Source of the DNA: Corynebacterium sp. HMSC05H05
GTDB taxonomy: Bacteria; Actinomycetota; Actinomycetes; Mycobacteriales; Mycobacteriaceae
Assembly (NCBI RefSeq): GCF_001807265.1
Contig: NZ_KV788368.1
Location: 66,104 to 130,103, forward strand
Reading direction: 5' to 3'
Length of the DNA stretch: 64,000 bases
Under the pieces are notes generated by a model. It saw nothing but the letters and a program-made list of their open reading frames with translations, was not told where the DNA came from and did not search any database. Positions 35,661 through 43,820 of the stretch are shown piece after piece; the first letter of the stretch is position 1, and each line of letters opens with the position of its first letter. The translations under genes were made by a program, and so were the position numbers.

Positions 35661-36599
35661 TTACTGCCAGCGCTCGTCAGCGCCGGTTTCGCGGTCCTCG
35701 TAGCGCTGCTTCGACTTGTCGTACTCGTCTTCCTGCAGCTGGTAGAAGTACACGCGCGGCAGCACGGCTTCGACCTTGTCCAGGTAAGTGGTGACGAACT
35801 CGTTGACGTCGTCGCGCTTGGCGGAGTCCTCGTTGACGTAGATGAACAGCGGGCGCGCCAGCGGGTAGTTACCGCTCTTTGCCTCATCGGCGGTCGGGGC
35901 GACGCCGTCGACAAGCACGTTATCGATGCGGTTGCGCGTCGGGTCCTCGGTGGCCAGGTAGTTGCCGATGCCCATGAAGCTCAAGCCGTTGACGTCCTCG
36001 GAGACCCACTTAGACAGCTCCTGGATGTCGTCGGTGGCCTGGTAGTCCTCGCGGATCTCGTCGCCATCCAGCACGAGCTGCTCGAACACGCCCAGGGTGC
36101 CGGAGCCGTCCGGGCGGCCGTAAAGGGTGATTTCCTCGTCGGGCCAGGACGGGTCGATATCCGACCACTTGGTCACCGCGGAGTCTTTCGCCCAGATGTC
36201 GTGCAGCTGCTGGATGGTCAGGTCCTCGGCCCAGTCGTTGTCGCGGTGCTTGACCAGCGTGATGGCGTCGAGCGCGATGGGCAGCTCGATGAAGTTCACG
36301 CCGGCGTCGGCGCACTGTTTCTGGTAGTCCACGTCAGCGCCGTCGCCGGGAATGGCCACGGAGGCGTCGTTGATGTCGGCCTCGCCCGCGCAGAACGCTT
36401 CGAAGCCGTCGGTGGAGCCGACTGCGTCGATGTCCACGTCGAAGTCGTAGCGGTTGGCCATGTAGTTGGTGATCGGCTCGACGGTGGAGGAGCCGGTGAC
36501 CTTGATGGCGTTATCGCCCGGGGTGGTGTCGTTGCCGCAGCCGACGGCCAGTGCGGCGACGGCGGCCAAAGCGACGGTGGCGGTGAGTCGTTTACGCAT
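35661..36599 (-). CDS. pstS: Phosphate-binding lipoprotein, PstS family
   Basis: 312 residues. Signal peptide with lipobox ALAVGC (Cys near residue 21). IKVTGSSTVEPITNYMANRYD and VDIDAVGSTDGFEAFCAGEADINDAS carry the T-G-S-S-T and S-T-D-G-F phosphate-binding loops; YGRPDGSGTLGVFEQLVL is the third. It binds phosphate outside the membrane. No pstCAB genes are near; its partner here is a Na/Pi symporter, so it may deliver phosphate to another system or sense it. Its start overlaps the upstream small gene by 8 bp. Confidence 0.87.
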   Translation of the reverse strand: MRKRLTATVALAAVAALAVGCGNDTTPGDNAIKVTGSSTVEPITNYMANRYDFDVDIDAVGSTDGFEAFCAGEADINDASVAIPGDGADVDYQKQCADAGVNFIELPIALDAITLVKHRDNDWAEDLTIQQLHDIWAKDSAVTKWSDIDPSWPDEEITLYGRPDGSGTLGVFEQLVLDGDEIREDYQATDDIQELSKWVSEDVNGLSFMGIGNYLATEDPTRNRIDNVLVDGVAPTADEAKSGNYPLARPLFIYVNEDSAKRDDVNEFVTTYLDKVEAVLPRVYFYQLQEDEYDKSKQRYEDRETGADERWQ

Positions 36600-36963
36600 T
36601 ACCCTTGCCCTCCCGCATCTCGATGCGCAGTTCGCGCAGCAGTTTGAACAGGTTGCTCCAGGAGCCCTTGGAGTTTGCCCAGTACTCGGGGAAGTGCTTC
36701 AGCTCTTCCTCCTGCTCCGGGGTGACGTTCGGGTTGATCTTGCGGTGGGCGCGGGCCTGCTCGCCTTCCAGCTTGGCGCGGTTGCCCAGGCGTGCCTGCA
36801 GCTCGCTGCGCAGCTCATCTGCGGTTTCTTCCAGCTCGTGCAGCAGCGCGTACAGCTCGGCGTCGGGGGCTTCGCGGTTAATCAGGTCCTTCGCCAGTGG
36901 GGACAGGTCGGGGGTCTCGCCAGGGGTGTTTTCAGCGTTGGTCGGGTTCTCGGGAGTGGTCAT
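36592..36963 (-). CDS. Small charged protein between nptA and pstS, unknown function
   Basis: 123 residues from ATG 36963: an acidic, disordered start (TTPENPTNAENTPGETPD) followed by charged amphipathic helices (AELYALLHELEETADELRSELQARL, FKLLRELRIEMREGKG). No membrane segment or catalytic motif is seen. Placed 11 bp after the Na/Pi transporter and overlapping pstS by 8 bp, it is surely in the same operon. A regulatory or PhoU-like helper role is only a guess. Confidence 0.75.
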   Translation of the reverse strand: MTTPENPTNAENTPGETPDLSPLAKDLINREAPDAELYALLHELEETADELRSELQARLGNRAKLEGEQARAHRKINPNVTPEQEEELKHFPEYWANSKGSWSNLFKLLRELRIEMREGKGNA

Positions 36964-36974
36964 TGAGGGGCTCC

Positions 36975-38258
36975 TTAGGAGAGTGCGTTGGAGATGAACA
37001 CGGCCAGGATCGGGATGATGAAGAACACGCCGCCGATCCACGCGAAGACGTAGAGCTTGTTCTTCGTCGCCAGGGCTGCGAGCCAGTCGGAGCCTGCCGG
37101 CGGGAGCTTGCGCAGGAACGGCACACCCAGGATCAGGATCGCGGCGAAGGTGTTGAAAAGCGTGTGCACCAGGGCACCGGCCATCGCGGCTTCGGCTTCG
37201 GCGCCGGAGGCGGAGAACGCGGCGATCAGGCCGGTGACGGTGGTGCCGATGTTGGCGCCGACCACGAACGGGAACAGGGTGCGCACCTTGAACTTGCCGG
37301 AGGCGGCCAGCGGCACCGTCAGCGCGGTGGTGGTGGAGGAGGACTGCACCAGGGTGGTGATGGCGGCACCGGAGAGCACGCCCATGAACGCGTTCTTGCC
37401 CAGCGCTGCGTAGAGGATGTTCTGGGCCTTGCCCACCAGAAGCGCGTTGAGGATGTTGCCGATGAACTGGATGGAAAACAGGATCAGCGCAATGCCCAGC
37501 ACGGCCAGGACTACGCCGCCCCAGACGTCGCCGAGCGGCTCGACCAGGCTGCCTGCCAGACCGACCAGCGGCTCGGTGATGGCGTCGATGAAGTCGCCGA
37601 TGGACTCGAAGATGCCGGCCAGCACGCCCTCTCCGGAGCCGGACAGCGACGGCGCAATCGCGGTCGCAGTCTTGCCCAAAAAGCCGGTGAACATTTCCAG
37701 CGGGAAGAAGATCAGGATGGCGATGAGGTTGAAGAAGTCGTGCACGGTGGCCATCGAGAAACCCTGCTGGAACTGCTTCTTGTTGCCGGCCAAGCCAAGG
37801 GCGACCAGTGTGGAGGTCACGGAGGTGCCCATGTTGGCGCCGAAGAGCATCGGGATCGCGATGTTCAGCGGCAGGCCGCCGGCGATCATGCCAACCACGA
37901 TCGAGGTGGTGGTGGAGGAGGACTGGATGATCGCGGTGGCGACGATGCCGATGGCCAGGCCCACGAACGGGTTCTCGGCGAAGGAGAACAGTTCCTCGGC
38001 GCGGTCGCCGGCGATGCCTTTGAAGCCGTCGCCGATCATGCCCACGCCGTTGAGCAGGACCCAGACGCCGATGATCACGGCGATCCAGTTGGCAATCTGC
38101 TTGGCCTTGCCGTCGAGGGGGAGGAAGCCGAGCGGGTCCTTGCGCTCGTTGTCGTCGTCCACATCGAGGTCGTCGAGGTTCGTGTTCTCGTCTTCTGCGG
38201 TGCGGCCGGTGTTGTCGGCCACGGCGACGGAAGATCCGCCGGTTTCTTCGCGTTTCAT
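36975..38258 (-). CDS. nptA: Na/phosphate cotransporter family protein (NptA)
   Basis: 427 residues from ATG 38258. An acidic cytoplasmic N-terminus is followed by about nine membrane segments and two inverted QSSS repeats: TAIIQSSSTTTSIVVGMIAGG and TTLVQSSSTTTALTVPLAASG, the hallmark of type II Na/Pi (NptA/SLC34) transporters. GANMGTSVTSTLVALG and GANIGTTVTGLIAAFS are the matching re-entrant regions. It imports phosphate with sodium. An upstream frame extension to 38309 exists but lacks a ribosome site. Confidence 0.92.
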   Translation of the reverse strand: MKREETGGSSVAVADNTGRTAEDENTNLDDLDVDDDNERKDPLGFLPLDGKAKQIANWIAVIIGVWVLLNGVGMIGDGFKGIAGDRAEELFSFAENPFVGLAIGIVATAIIQSSSTTTSIVVGMIAGGLPLNIAIPMLFGANMGTSVTSTLVALGLAGNKKQFQQGFSMATVHDFFNLIAILIFFPLEMFTGFLGKTATAIAPSLSGSGEGVLAGIFESIGDFIDAITEPLVGLAGSLVEPLGDVWGGVVLAVLGIALILFSIQFIGNILNALLVGKAQNILYAALGKNAFMGVLSGAAITTLVQSSSTTTALTVPLAASGKFKVRTLFPFVVGANIGTTVTGLIAAFSASGAEAEAAMAGALVHTLFNTFAAILILGVPFLRKLPPAGSDWLAALATKNKLYVFAWIGGVFFIIPILAVFISNALS

Positions 38259-38370
38259 CGTTTCCCAATCAGGTAGCTGACACAGGTGTGCCCGACACCG
38301 TATGGACACCGCGTTAATGGAACGGTGTCCACGAGGTGAACATTTGGGAAACGTGTGAATTTACTGTCAG

Positions 38371-40323
38371 CTAGTCGCTGAACTGGGATTGGTGCAGGCG
38401 CCAGTACGCACCTTGCTTTGCGACGAGCTCCGCATGCGAACCTTGCTCCTCAATTCTGCCGTCTTCCATCACCACAATCACGTCCGCGTCCCGGATGGTG
38501 GACAGGCGGTGCGCGATGACAAAAGAGGTGCGGTTGGACCGCAGCGCGTTCATCGCGTCTTGGACCAGCACCTCGGTGCGGGTGTCCACAGACGAGGTCG
38601 CCTCGTCCAGGATCAACAGCGACGGCTGCGACAGGAACGCGCGCGCTATGGTGATTAGCTGGCGCTCGCCCGCGGATACGGATCCGCCGTCCTGGTCGAC
38701 TTCCGTGTCGTAGCCGTCCGGCAGCGAGCGCACGAAGCGGTCCACGTAGGTGGCCTTCGCCGCCTCAATGACCTCCTCGTCGGTGGCGTCCAGGCGGCCG
38801 TAGCGGATGTTGTCCATGATCGTGCCCTTGAACAGCACTGCGTCTTGCAGCACCATGCCGATCTGGCTGCGCAGGTCCTCGCGGGAAAGATCCCGGATGT
38901 CCGTGCCGTCGAGGGTGATCGCGCCGGATTCGACGTCGTAGAAGCGCATGATCAGGTTCACCAGCGTGGTCTTGCCGGCGCCGGTGGGGCCGACGATCGC
39001 GGCGGTCTGGCCCGGCTCCACCCGCAGGTTCAGGTCCTGAATCAAAGGCTCGTCGGTGTAGGAGAAGGACACATCGCGGAACTCCACCAGGCCTTCGGCA
39101 CGGCCGTCCATGCGGGCTTGGGGCTGGTATTCGGGTTCCTCTTCAGCGTCGAGAAGCTCGAAGACGCGCTCCGCGGACGCCACGCCGGACTGCAGCATCT
39201 GCATCATGCCGGCGATCTCGCCCAGCGGCTGGTTGAACTGGCGGGAGTACTGGATAAACGCGGTGGCGTCGCCGAGCGTGAGCCTGCCCGAGGCTACCTT
39301 CACCCCGCCGAGGACCGCGATGGCCACGTAGGACAGGTAGGAGATGAACTGCATGATCGGGTGCATCGAGTTGGCCAAGAACTGCGCCTTCTGCGCCGCA
39401 CCCGCAAGCTCCTCGTTGCGCTCGTCGAAGGTGCGGCGCAACGCCTCGGTGCGGCCGAAGATGACCGCGACGTCGTGGCCGGAGAAGGATTCCTCCACGT
39501 GCCCGTTGACGTCGCCGGTAGCCTTCCACTGGGTGATGAACTGCTTTTGGCTGCGCGTGCCCACCAGGCCCATGACCAGGCCGGTCAGCGGCAGGGCCAG
39601 CAGGGCGACCAGTGCCAGCTGCCAGGAAATGGCGAACATCATCACCAGGATGCCCACGATGGTGATCACCGCGTTGAACAGCGAGGACAGGGACTGCTGC
39701 AGCGCTTGCTGCACGTTGTCCACGTCGTTGGTGGTGCGGCTCATCACGTCGCCGCGCTGCCGGGTGTCGAAGTAGCTCAGCGGCAGACGGTTCAGCTTCG
39801 CTTCGACCCGCTCGCGCAGGTCGAACACCGCCCGGATGGACAGCTTGTTCAAGATGGCGCCCTGGGCCCACATGAGCAGCGCCGACACCACGTACAGCGC
39901 AAGCACTGCGACGATCAGTTCGCGCAGGCGGTCGAAGTCGATGCCGGACCCGGGGTGCAAGTCCATCGCCGAGGCCATGTCCGCGAACCGGTCCTGACCG
40001 GCGGCGCGCATGCCCTCGATCGCCTGCTCCTTGCTCATCCCGGCGGGCATGTGCCTGGACATCACGCCGGAGAAGATCACGTCCATGGCCCGGCCCATCA
40101 CGCGCGGGGCGTACACGGCTAGCACCACGGAGACGGCGTTCATGACAAACACCGCCGTGAGCGCCATCTTGTATGGCGCGAGCAACCCCAGCAGGCGCTT
40201 CGCGGACGGCCAAAACTGTTTGGCCTTGCGCGGTGCCTTGTTGGAGAAGTCGTCGCCGGCCATCTTCTCTTCGTATTCGGCGAGCTGGTCGTCTGTCAGC
40301 TCGGCTCCGTGCTGGTTGCTCAT
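38371..40323 (-). CDS. ABC exporter half-transporter, larger subunit
   Basis: 650 residues: six-helix ABC membrane domain (about 40-360) fused to an ATPase. Walker A GPTGAGKTT (near 450), SVSAGERQLITIARAFL signature, Walker B LLILDEATSSVD and H-loop VIAHRLSTI. Start overlaps the stop of the upstream partner by 4 bp, so both form a heterodimeric exporter of the TmrAB/BmrCD kind. In such pairs one site is usually degenerate: here the signature reads SAGER rather than SGGQR, a change that would affect the composite site. Substrate unknown; multidrug or lipid export is possible. Confidence 0.88.
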   Translation of the reverse strand: MSNQHGAELTDDQLAEYEEKMAGDDFSNKAPRKAKQFWPSAKRLLGLLAPYKMALTAVFVMNAVSVVLAVYAPRVMGRAMDVIFSGVMSRHMPAGMSKEQAIEGMRAAGQDRFADMASAMDLHPGSGIDFDRLRELIVAVLALYVVSALLMWAQGAILNKLSIRAVFDLRERVEAKLNRLPLSYFDTRQRGDVMSRTTNDVDNVQQALQQSLSSLFNAVITIVGILVMMFAISWQLALVALLALPLTGLVMGLVGTRSQKQFITQWKATGDVNGHVEESFSGHDVAVIFGRTEALRRTFDERNEELAGAAQKAQFLANSMHPIMQFISYLSYVAIAVLGGVKVASGRLTLGDATAFIQYSRQFNQPLGEIAGMMQMLQSGVASAERVFELLDAEEEPEYQPQARMDGRAEGLVEFRDVSFSYTDEPLIQDLNLRVEPGQTAAIVGPTGAGKTTLVNLIMRFYDVESGAITLDGTDIRDLSREDLRSQIGMVLQDAVLFKGTIMDNIRYGRLDATDEEVIEAAKATYVDRFVRSLPDGYDTEVDQDGGSVSAGERQLITIARAFLSQPSLLILDEATSSVDTRTEVLVQDAMNALRSNRTSFVIAHRLSTIRDADVIVVMEDGRIEEQGSHAELVAKQGAYWRLHQSQFSD

Positions 40324-42026
40324 GCGTCGACCTCTGCCTGGCTGCGTTCAATTTCCCGGTAGGTGTTGCTGGTTTCCAGCAGCTCGTCGTGCGTGCCGCG
40401 CGCGACGATGCGCCCGGCCTCCATCACCAGAATCTGGTCCGCGTGCCGGATCGAGGATACCTTCTGCGCCACCACGATTACGGTGCGGTTCTTCACCACA
40501 TCGCGCATCGCGGCGTTGAGGTTCGCCTCGGTGGTCGCGTCGAGTGCGCTGAACGAGTCGTCGAAGATGTACACCTTCGGGTCCGCCACCAGCATGCGCG
40601 CGATGCACAGGCGCTGGCGCTGCCCGCCGGAGACGTTGGTGCCTCCCTGGGCGATCGGCATATCCAGGTCGTCAACGAAGCTGGCCTGCGCGACTCGCAG
40701 CGCCGCCCACAGCTCATCGTCGGTCGCGTCGGGGTTGCCCATCCGCAGGTTCGTCGCCACGGTGCCCGAGAACAGCCACGGTTTCTGCGGGACCATGCCG
40801 GCAGCCGTGACCAGGCTCGCGCGGTCGAGGTCGGTGACCGGATGGCCGTCGATAAGCACGCGCCCCGACGTGGGGGAGTACAGCCTTGGCAGCAGCCCCA
40901 CCAGCGTGGTCTTGCCGGCGCCCGTTGAGCCAATGATCGCGGTCGTGGTTCCCGGGCGCGCTTCAAACGAGATCTCTTCCAGCACCGGCTGCTCCGCACC
41001 GGGGTACGTGTAGGAGACATTTTCGAAGCGCACGACACCTTCGCCTATCGACGCCCCTCCGGTCGCCCCCGCACCCGCCTCATACCCGAGCACCTCGTCC
41101 ACGCGGTCCGCACAGACGATCGCGCGCGGCAGCATCATGAGCATGAACACACCCATCATCACCGCCATGAGAATCTGCATCAGGTACTGCATGAACGCGG
41201 TGAGCGAACCGACCTCCACCAGGCCCTCGTCCACTCGGTGGCCGCCGAACCACAGCACCGCGGCGGTGGCGAGGTTCATGATGAGCATGATCACCGGGAA
41301 CATGGTCACGAACACGCGGCCGATGTTCAGGCTGAGCTTGCTCAAGTCCGTGTTTGCGCCGTGGAAACGGTCCGCCTCGTAGCCCTCGCGGCCGAACGCG
41401 CGGACCACGCGGATGCCGGCGATCTGCTCACGCAGTAAGCCGTTGATCGCGTCCAGCTTCGCCTGCATCTGCTTGAACAGCGGCATCAGGATGGCGGCGA
41501 TGATGCCCACGACGATGGTGAGGACCAGCACCGCTGTGACCACCAGCCACGACATGCCCGCGTCCTGGCGCAGCGCCATGATGATGCCGCCGATGGCCAT
41601 AATCGGTGCTGCGACCATGAAGTTGAGGAACAGCAGGAACGTCATCTGCACCTGCTGGACGTCGTTCGTCCCGCGCGTGATCAGGGTGGCGGTGCCGAAG
41701 TGGCCCATGTCCTCGCTGTCGAAGCTGGAGACCCGGTCGTAGACCGCCTTGCGGATGTCGCGGCCCGTGTTCATGGCCACCTGCGAGGCGAACCAGAACG
41801 CGCATACAGCCGCCGCAAGCTGCACAAGCGCGACGACGAGCATGATCCCGCCGACGCGCCAGATATACGGCACGTCGGCGTTGGCGACGCCGTTGTTGAT
41901 GATATCCGCGTTCAAGTCCGGTAGATACAGCGTGGCCAGGGTGGTGATCAGCTGCAGCACGACAACTAACGCGATCTTGCCGCTGTACCGCTTGCCAAAG
42001 TGCGCGGTGAGGCGGATGAGATCCAT
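40320..42026 (-). CDS. ABC exporter half-transporter, smaller subunit
   Basis: 568 residues: membrane domain 1-320, ATPase after. Walker A GSTGAGKTT near 367, signature NVSGGQRQRLCIARML, Walker B YIFDDSFSALD and H-loop VVAQKVSSI. The residue after Walker B is Asp (FDDS) where a catalytic Glu is normal, and the H-loop His is replaced by Gln (AQK), so this half carries the degenerate catalytic site of a heterodimer. It precedes and overlaps the larger subunit (ATGA). Confidence 0.88.
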   Translation of the reverse strand: MDLIRLTAHFGKRYSGKIALVVVLQLITTLATLYLPDLNADIINNGVANADVPYIWRVGGIMLVVALVQLAAAVCAFWFASQVAMNTGRDIRKAVYDRVSSFDSEDMGHFGTATLITRGTNDVQQVQMTFLLFLNFMVAAPIMAIGGIIMALRQDAGMSWLVVTAVLVLTIVVGIIAAILMPLFKQMQAKLDAINGLLREQIAGIRVVRAFGREGYEADRFHGANTDLSKLSLNIGRVFVTMFPVIMLIMNLATAAVLWFGGHRVDEGLVEVGSLTAFMQYLMQILMAVMMGVFMLMMLPRAIVCADRVDEVLGYEAGAGATGGASIGEGVVRFENVSYTYPGAEQPVLEEISFEARPGTTTAIIGSTGAGKTTLVGLLPRLYSPTSGRVLIDGHPVTDLDRASLVTAAGMVPQKPWLFSGTVATNLRMGNPDATDDELWAALRVAQASFVDDLDMPIAQGGTNVSGGQRQRLCIARMLVADPKVYIFDDSFSALDATTEANLNAAMRDVVKNRTVIVVAQKVSSIRHADQILVMEAGRIVARGTHDELLETSNTYREIERSQAEVDA

Positions 42027-42094
42027 GAGTGCCCCTCTCTTTTATCGGGGCAATCTTAGACCTGTGGGGCCTCAGCTGCGATACCGCTGCTGCC

Positions 42095-42116
42095 TAAACG
42101 CCGATATCGGCGTTTA
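42095..42116. promoter_or_regulatory. 22-bp perfect palindrome
   Basis: TAAACGCCGAT and its exact reverse complement meet at 42105/42106. The right half is repeated at 42169-42185 (GCCGATATCGGCGTTTA), 69 bp away. Both lie in the 188-bp region upstream of the ABC exporter operon and downstream of fpr2, where no gene is seen. It looks like a pair of operators for a dimeric repressor of the exporter. Confidence 0.55.
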
Positions 42117-42168
42117 CAGGGCGCGCCGCTGCAAAAGCCCAGGTCGCGGATAGGCGGTCAGGCTAGAT

Positions 42169-42185
42169 GCCGATATCGGCGTTTA
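42169..42185. promoter_or_regulatory. Second copy of palindromic operator-like sequence
   Basis: GCCGATATCGGC core plus GTTTA; the left flank (AGAT) departs from the perfect palindrome at 42095. Confidence 0.45.
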
Positions 42186-42214
42186 CGGGCAGGCCGCGCA
42201 GCGGACGCCAGCGC

Positions 42215-43582
42215 CTAGCCCTGGAAGCGGGAGTGGCCGAGCATGTCCTCCCACTCCACGATCTTCTTGCGCTCGCGCGGGAAGTTGGCGTCGGCGGCCC
42301 CGAGCGCGCGCTCGGCCTCGTCGAGCTTGTACCAGCCTTCCCAGGTGGCGTAGTCCACGCCGCGCTCGCGGAGCAGGTCGAAGATGTCGTCGGCGCCGGT
42401 GTGGGTTGGCGCGGCGAGTTTGCCGGCGTCCGCGTCGGCGATGAGCATGTCGGTGGTTTCCTTGGCGTCGGACTTGGTGTTGCCGATCAGGCCCACGGGT
42501 CCGCGCTTGATCCAGCCGGTGACGTAGAGCTTGTCCTCCGGCGCGGCGCCTTCCTCGGCGGTGACCAGGACGCGGCCGCCGTCGTTGGGGATGACGTGGC
42601 GCTCGAGGTCGAACGGCACGCCCTCGACCGGCTCGGAGCGGTAGCCCACGGCGTGGTAGACCTGCTGGACCGGCCAGTCGGTGAACTTGCCGGTGCCGCG
42701 GATGCCGCCGTTGCCGTCGAGTTCCTGGCGCTCGGTGCGGATGCCCACAATCGCGTCACCTTCGGTAAGCACCTCCACCGGCTCCTCGAAGAAGTGGATG
42801 TGGATCTTGTGCGGCGCGTCGTCCGGCTCGCGCATGGCGTACTGCTCCAGCACCTGGCAGTTCAGGTCGATGGACTTGTCGGAGCGGCGGACCTGCTCGG
42901 ACAGTTCGTCGTAGTCGATGTCCTCGGGGTCCACGAGCACCTGGATGGTGTCGGACTCGTCGAGCTCGCGCAGCTCCTTCGGAGTGAACTTCGCCTGGGC
43001 GGGGCCGCGGCGGCCGAACATGTGCACGGTTTCGGCCTTGTTGTTCTTCAGGGACTCGTAGACGTTGTCCGGGATTTCGGTGACGGTGAGCTCGTCGCCG
43101 GTCTTGGCCAGGATGCGGGAGACGTCGAGCGCCACGTTGCCCACGCCGACGACGGCGACTTCCTTGGCTTCGAGGTTCCAGTTGCGCTCGAAGCGGGGGT
43201 TGCCGTCGTAGAAGCCGACGAACTCGCCGGCGCCGATGGACTTGTCGCCGCCCGGGATGAGTAGCTCGCGGTCGCGCACCGCGCCGGTGGAGATGACCAC
43301 GGCGTCGTAGTAGTCGCGCAGGTCGTCGATGGTGATGTCGCGGCCGACGGTGACGTTGGCGATCAGGCGCAGTTTGTCCTTGTCCAGCACGTTGTGCAGG
43401 GACTTCACAATGCCTTTGATTCGCGGGTGGTCGGGTGCCACGCCGTAACGGATCAGGCCGAAGGGGGCGGGCATCTGCTCGAAGAGGTCGACGTGGATGT
43501 CGTGCTCTTCGTTGCGGATTAGCAGGTCGGAGGCGTAAATGCCGGCTGGGCCGGCTCCAACTACGGCGACGCGCAGGCTCAT
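42215..43582 (-). CDS. fpr2: Ferredoxin/flavodoxin-NADP reductase of the sulfate cluster
   Basis: 455 residues, FprA/adrenodoxin-reductase type. FAD-binding VAVVGAGPAGIYASDLLI at the N-terminus, EVAVVGVGNVALDVSRIL as the NADP Rossmann motif near 145, and the C-terminal GWIKRGPVGLIGNTKSDA. It passes NADPH electrons to a ferredoxin, here presumably CysX or another ferredoxin, for sulfite reductase. It is divergent from cysI, with McbR-like operators between them. ATG 43582 chosen for AAAGGA upstream. Confidence 0.92.
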   Translation of the reverse strand: MSLRVAVVGAGPAGIYASDLLIRNEEHDIHVDLFEQMPAPFGLIRYGVAPDHPRIKGIVKSLHNVLDKDKLRLIANVTVGRDITIDDLRDYYDAVVISTGAVRDRELLIPGGDKSIGAGEFVGFYDGNPRFERNWNLEAKEVAVVGVGNVALDVSRILAKTGDELTVTEIPDNVYESLKNNKAETVHMFGRRGPAQAKFTPKELRELDESDTIQVLVDPEDIDYDELSEQVRRSDKSIDLNCQVLEQYAMREPDDAPHKIHIHFFEEPVEVLTEGDAIVGIRTERQELDGNGGIRGTGKFTDWPVQQVYHAVGYRSEPVEGVPFDLERHVIPNDGGRVLVTAEEGAAPEDKLYVTGWIKRGPVGLIGNTKSDAKETTDMLIADADAGKLAAPTHTGADDIFDLLRERGVDYATWEGWYKLDEAERALGAADANFPRERKKIVEWEDMLGHSRFQG

Positions 43583-43635
43583 AAGTTCATAGTCCTTTCG
43601 CAAAAGGGTCTGTTGATGTTGGACACTATAGCGTA

Positions 43636-43651
43636 TAGACCGAGTGGTCTT
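43636..43651. promoter_or_regulatory. McbR-like operator, fpr2 side
   Basis: TAGAC-CGAGTG-GTCTT, one mismatch to TAGAC-N6-GTCTA. On the minus strand it sits between a TTTAAG-like -35 and a TATAGT -10 of the fpr2 promoter (18-bp spacer). Confidence 0.75.
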
Positions 43652-43736
43652 AAACCTATCCGTAATTTCATTCTCGGCACTGGCAAACTCTTTACATTCA
43701 CTGTGTTAACCGGCACTTTCATCGGTCTGGTTGTCT

Positions 43737-43752
43737 TAGACCGAGTAGTCCG
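43737..43752. promoter_or_regulatory. McbR-like operator, cysI side
   Basis: TAGAC-CGAGTA-GTCCG, two mismatches to TAGAC-N6-GTCTA. It begins directly after TTGTCT (43731-43736), with CACTAT 17 bp further, the same placement as at 26513-26541. Confidence 0.7.
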
Positions 43753-43820
43753 GCACTATTGGCCAGCAACAGCTCCGGTCCACCCGGATGCGTACAGAGT
43801 TGTCTAGTTAGGGAGAGCAG

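Noticed and set aside
41749..42153. Plus-strand ORFs opposite the ABC exporter and over the palindromes
   Set aside because: Antisense to a clear gene, typical of high-GC shadow frames, with no protein-like motifs.
42155..42214. Motif-rich sequence as a replication origin or DnaA box cluster
   Set aside because: No TTATCCACA-like boxes; the palindromes are unlike origin elements.
43613..43807. 64-residue ORF on the plus strand between fpr2 and cysI, with a hydrophobic middle
   Set aside because: It spans both McbR-like operators and the divergent promoters and has no ribosome site; treated as regulatory DNA.
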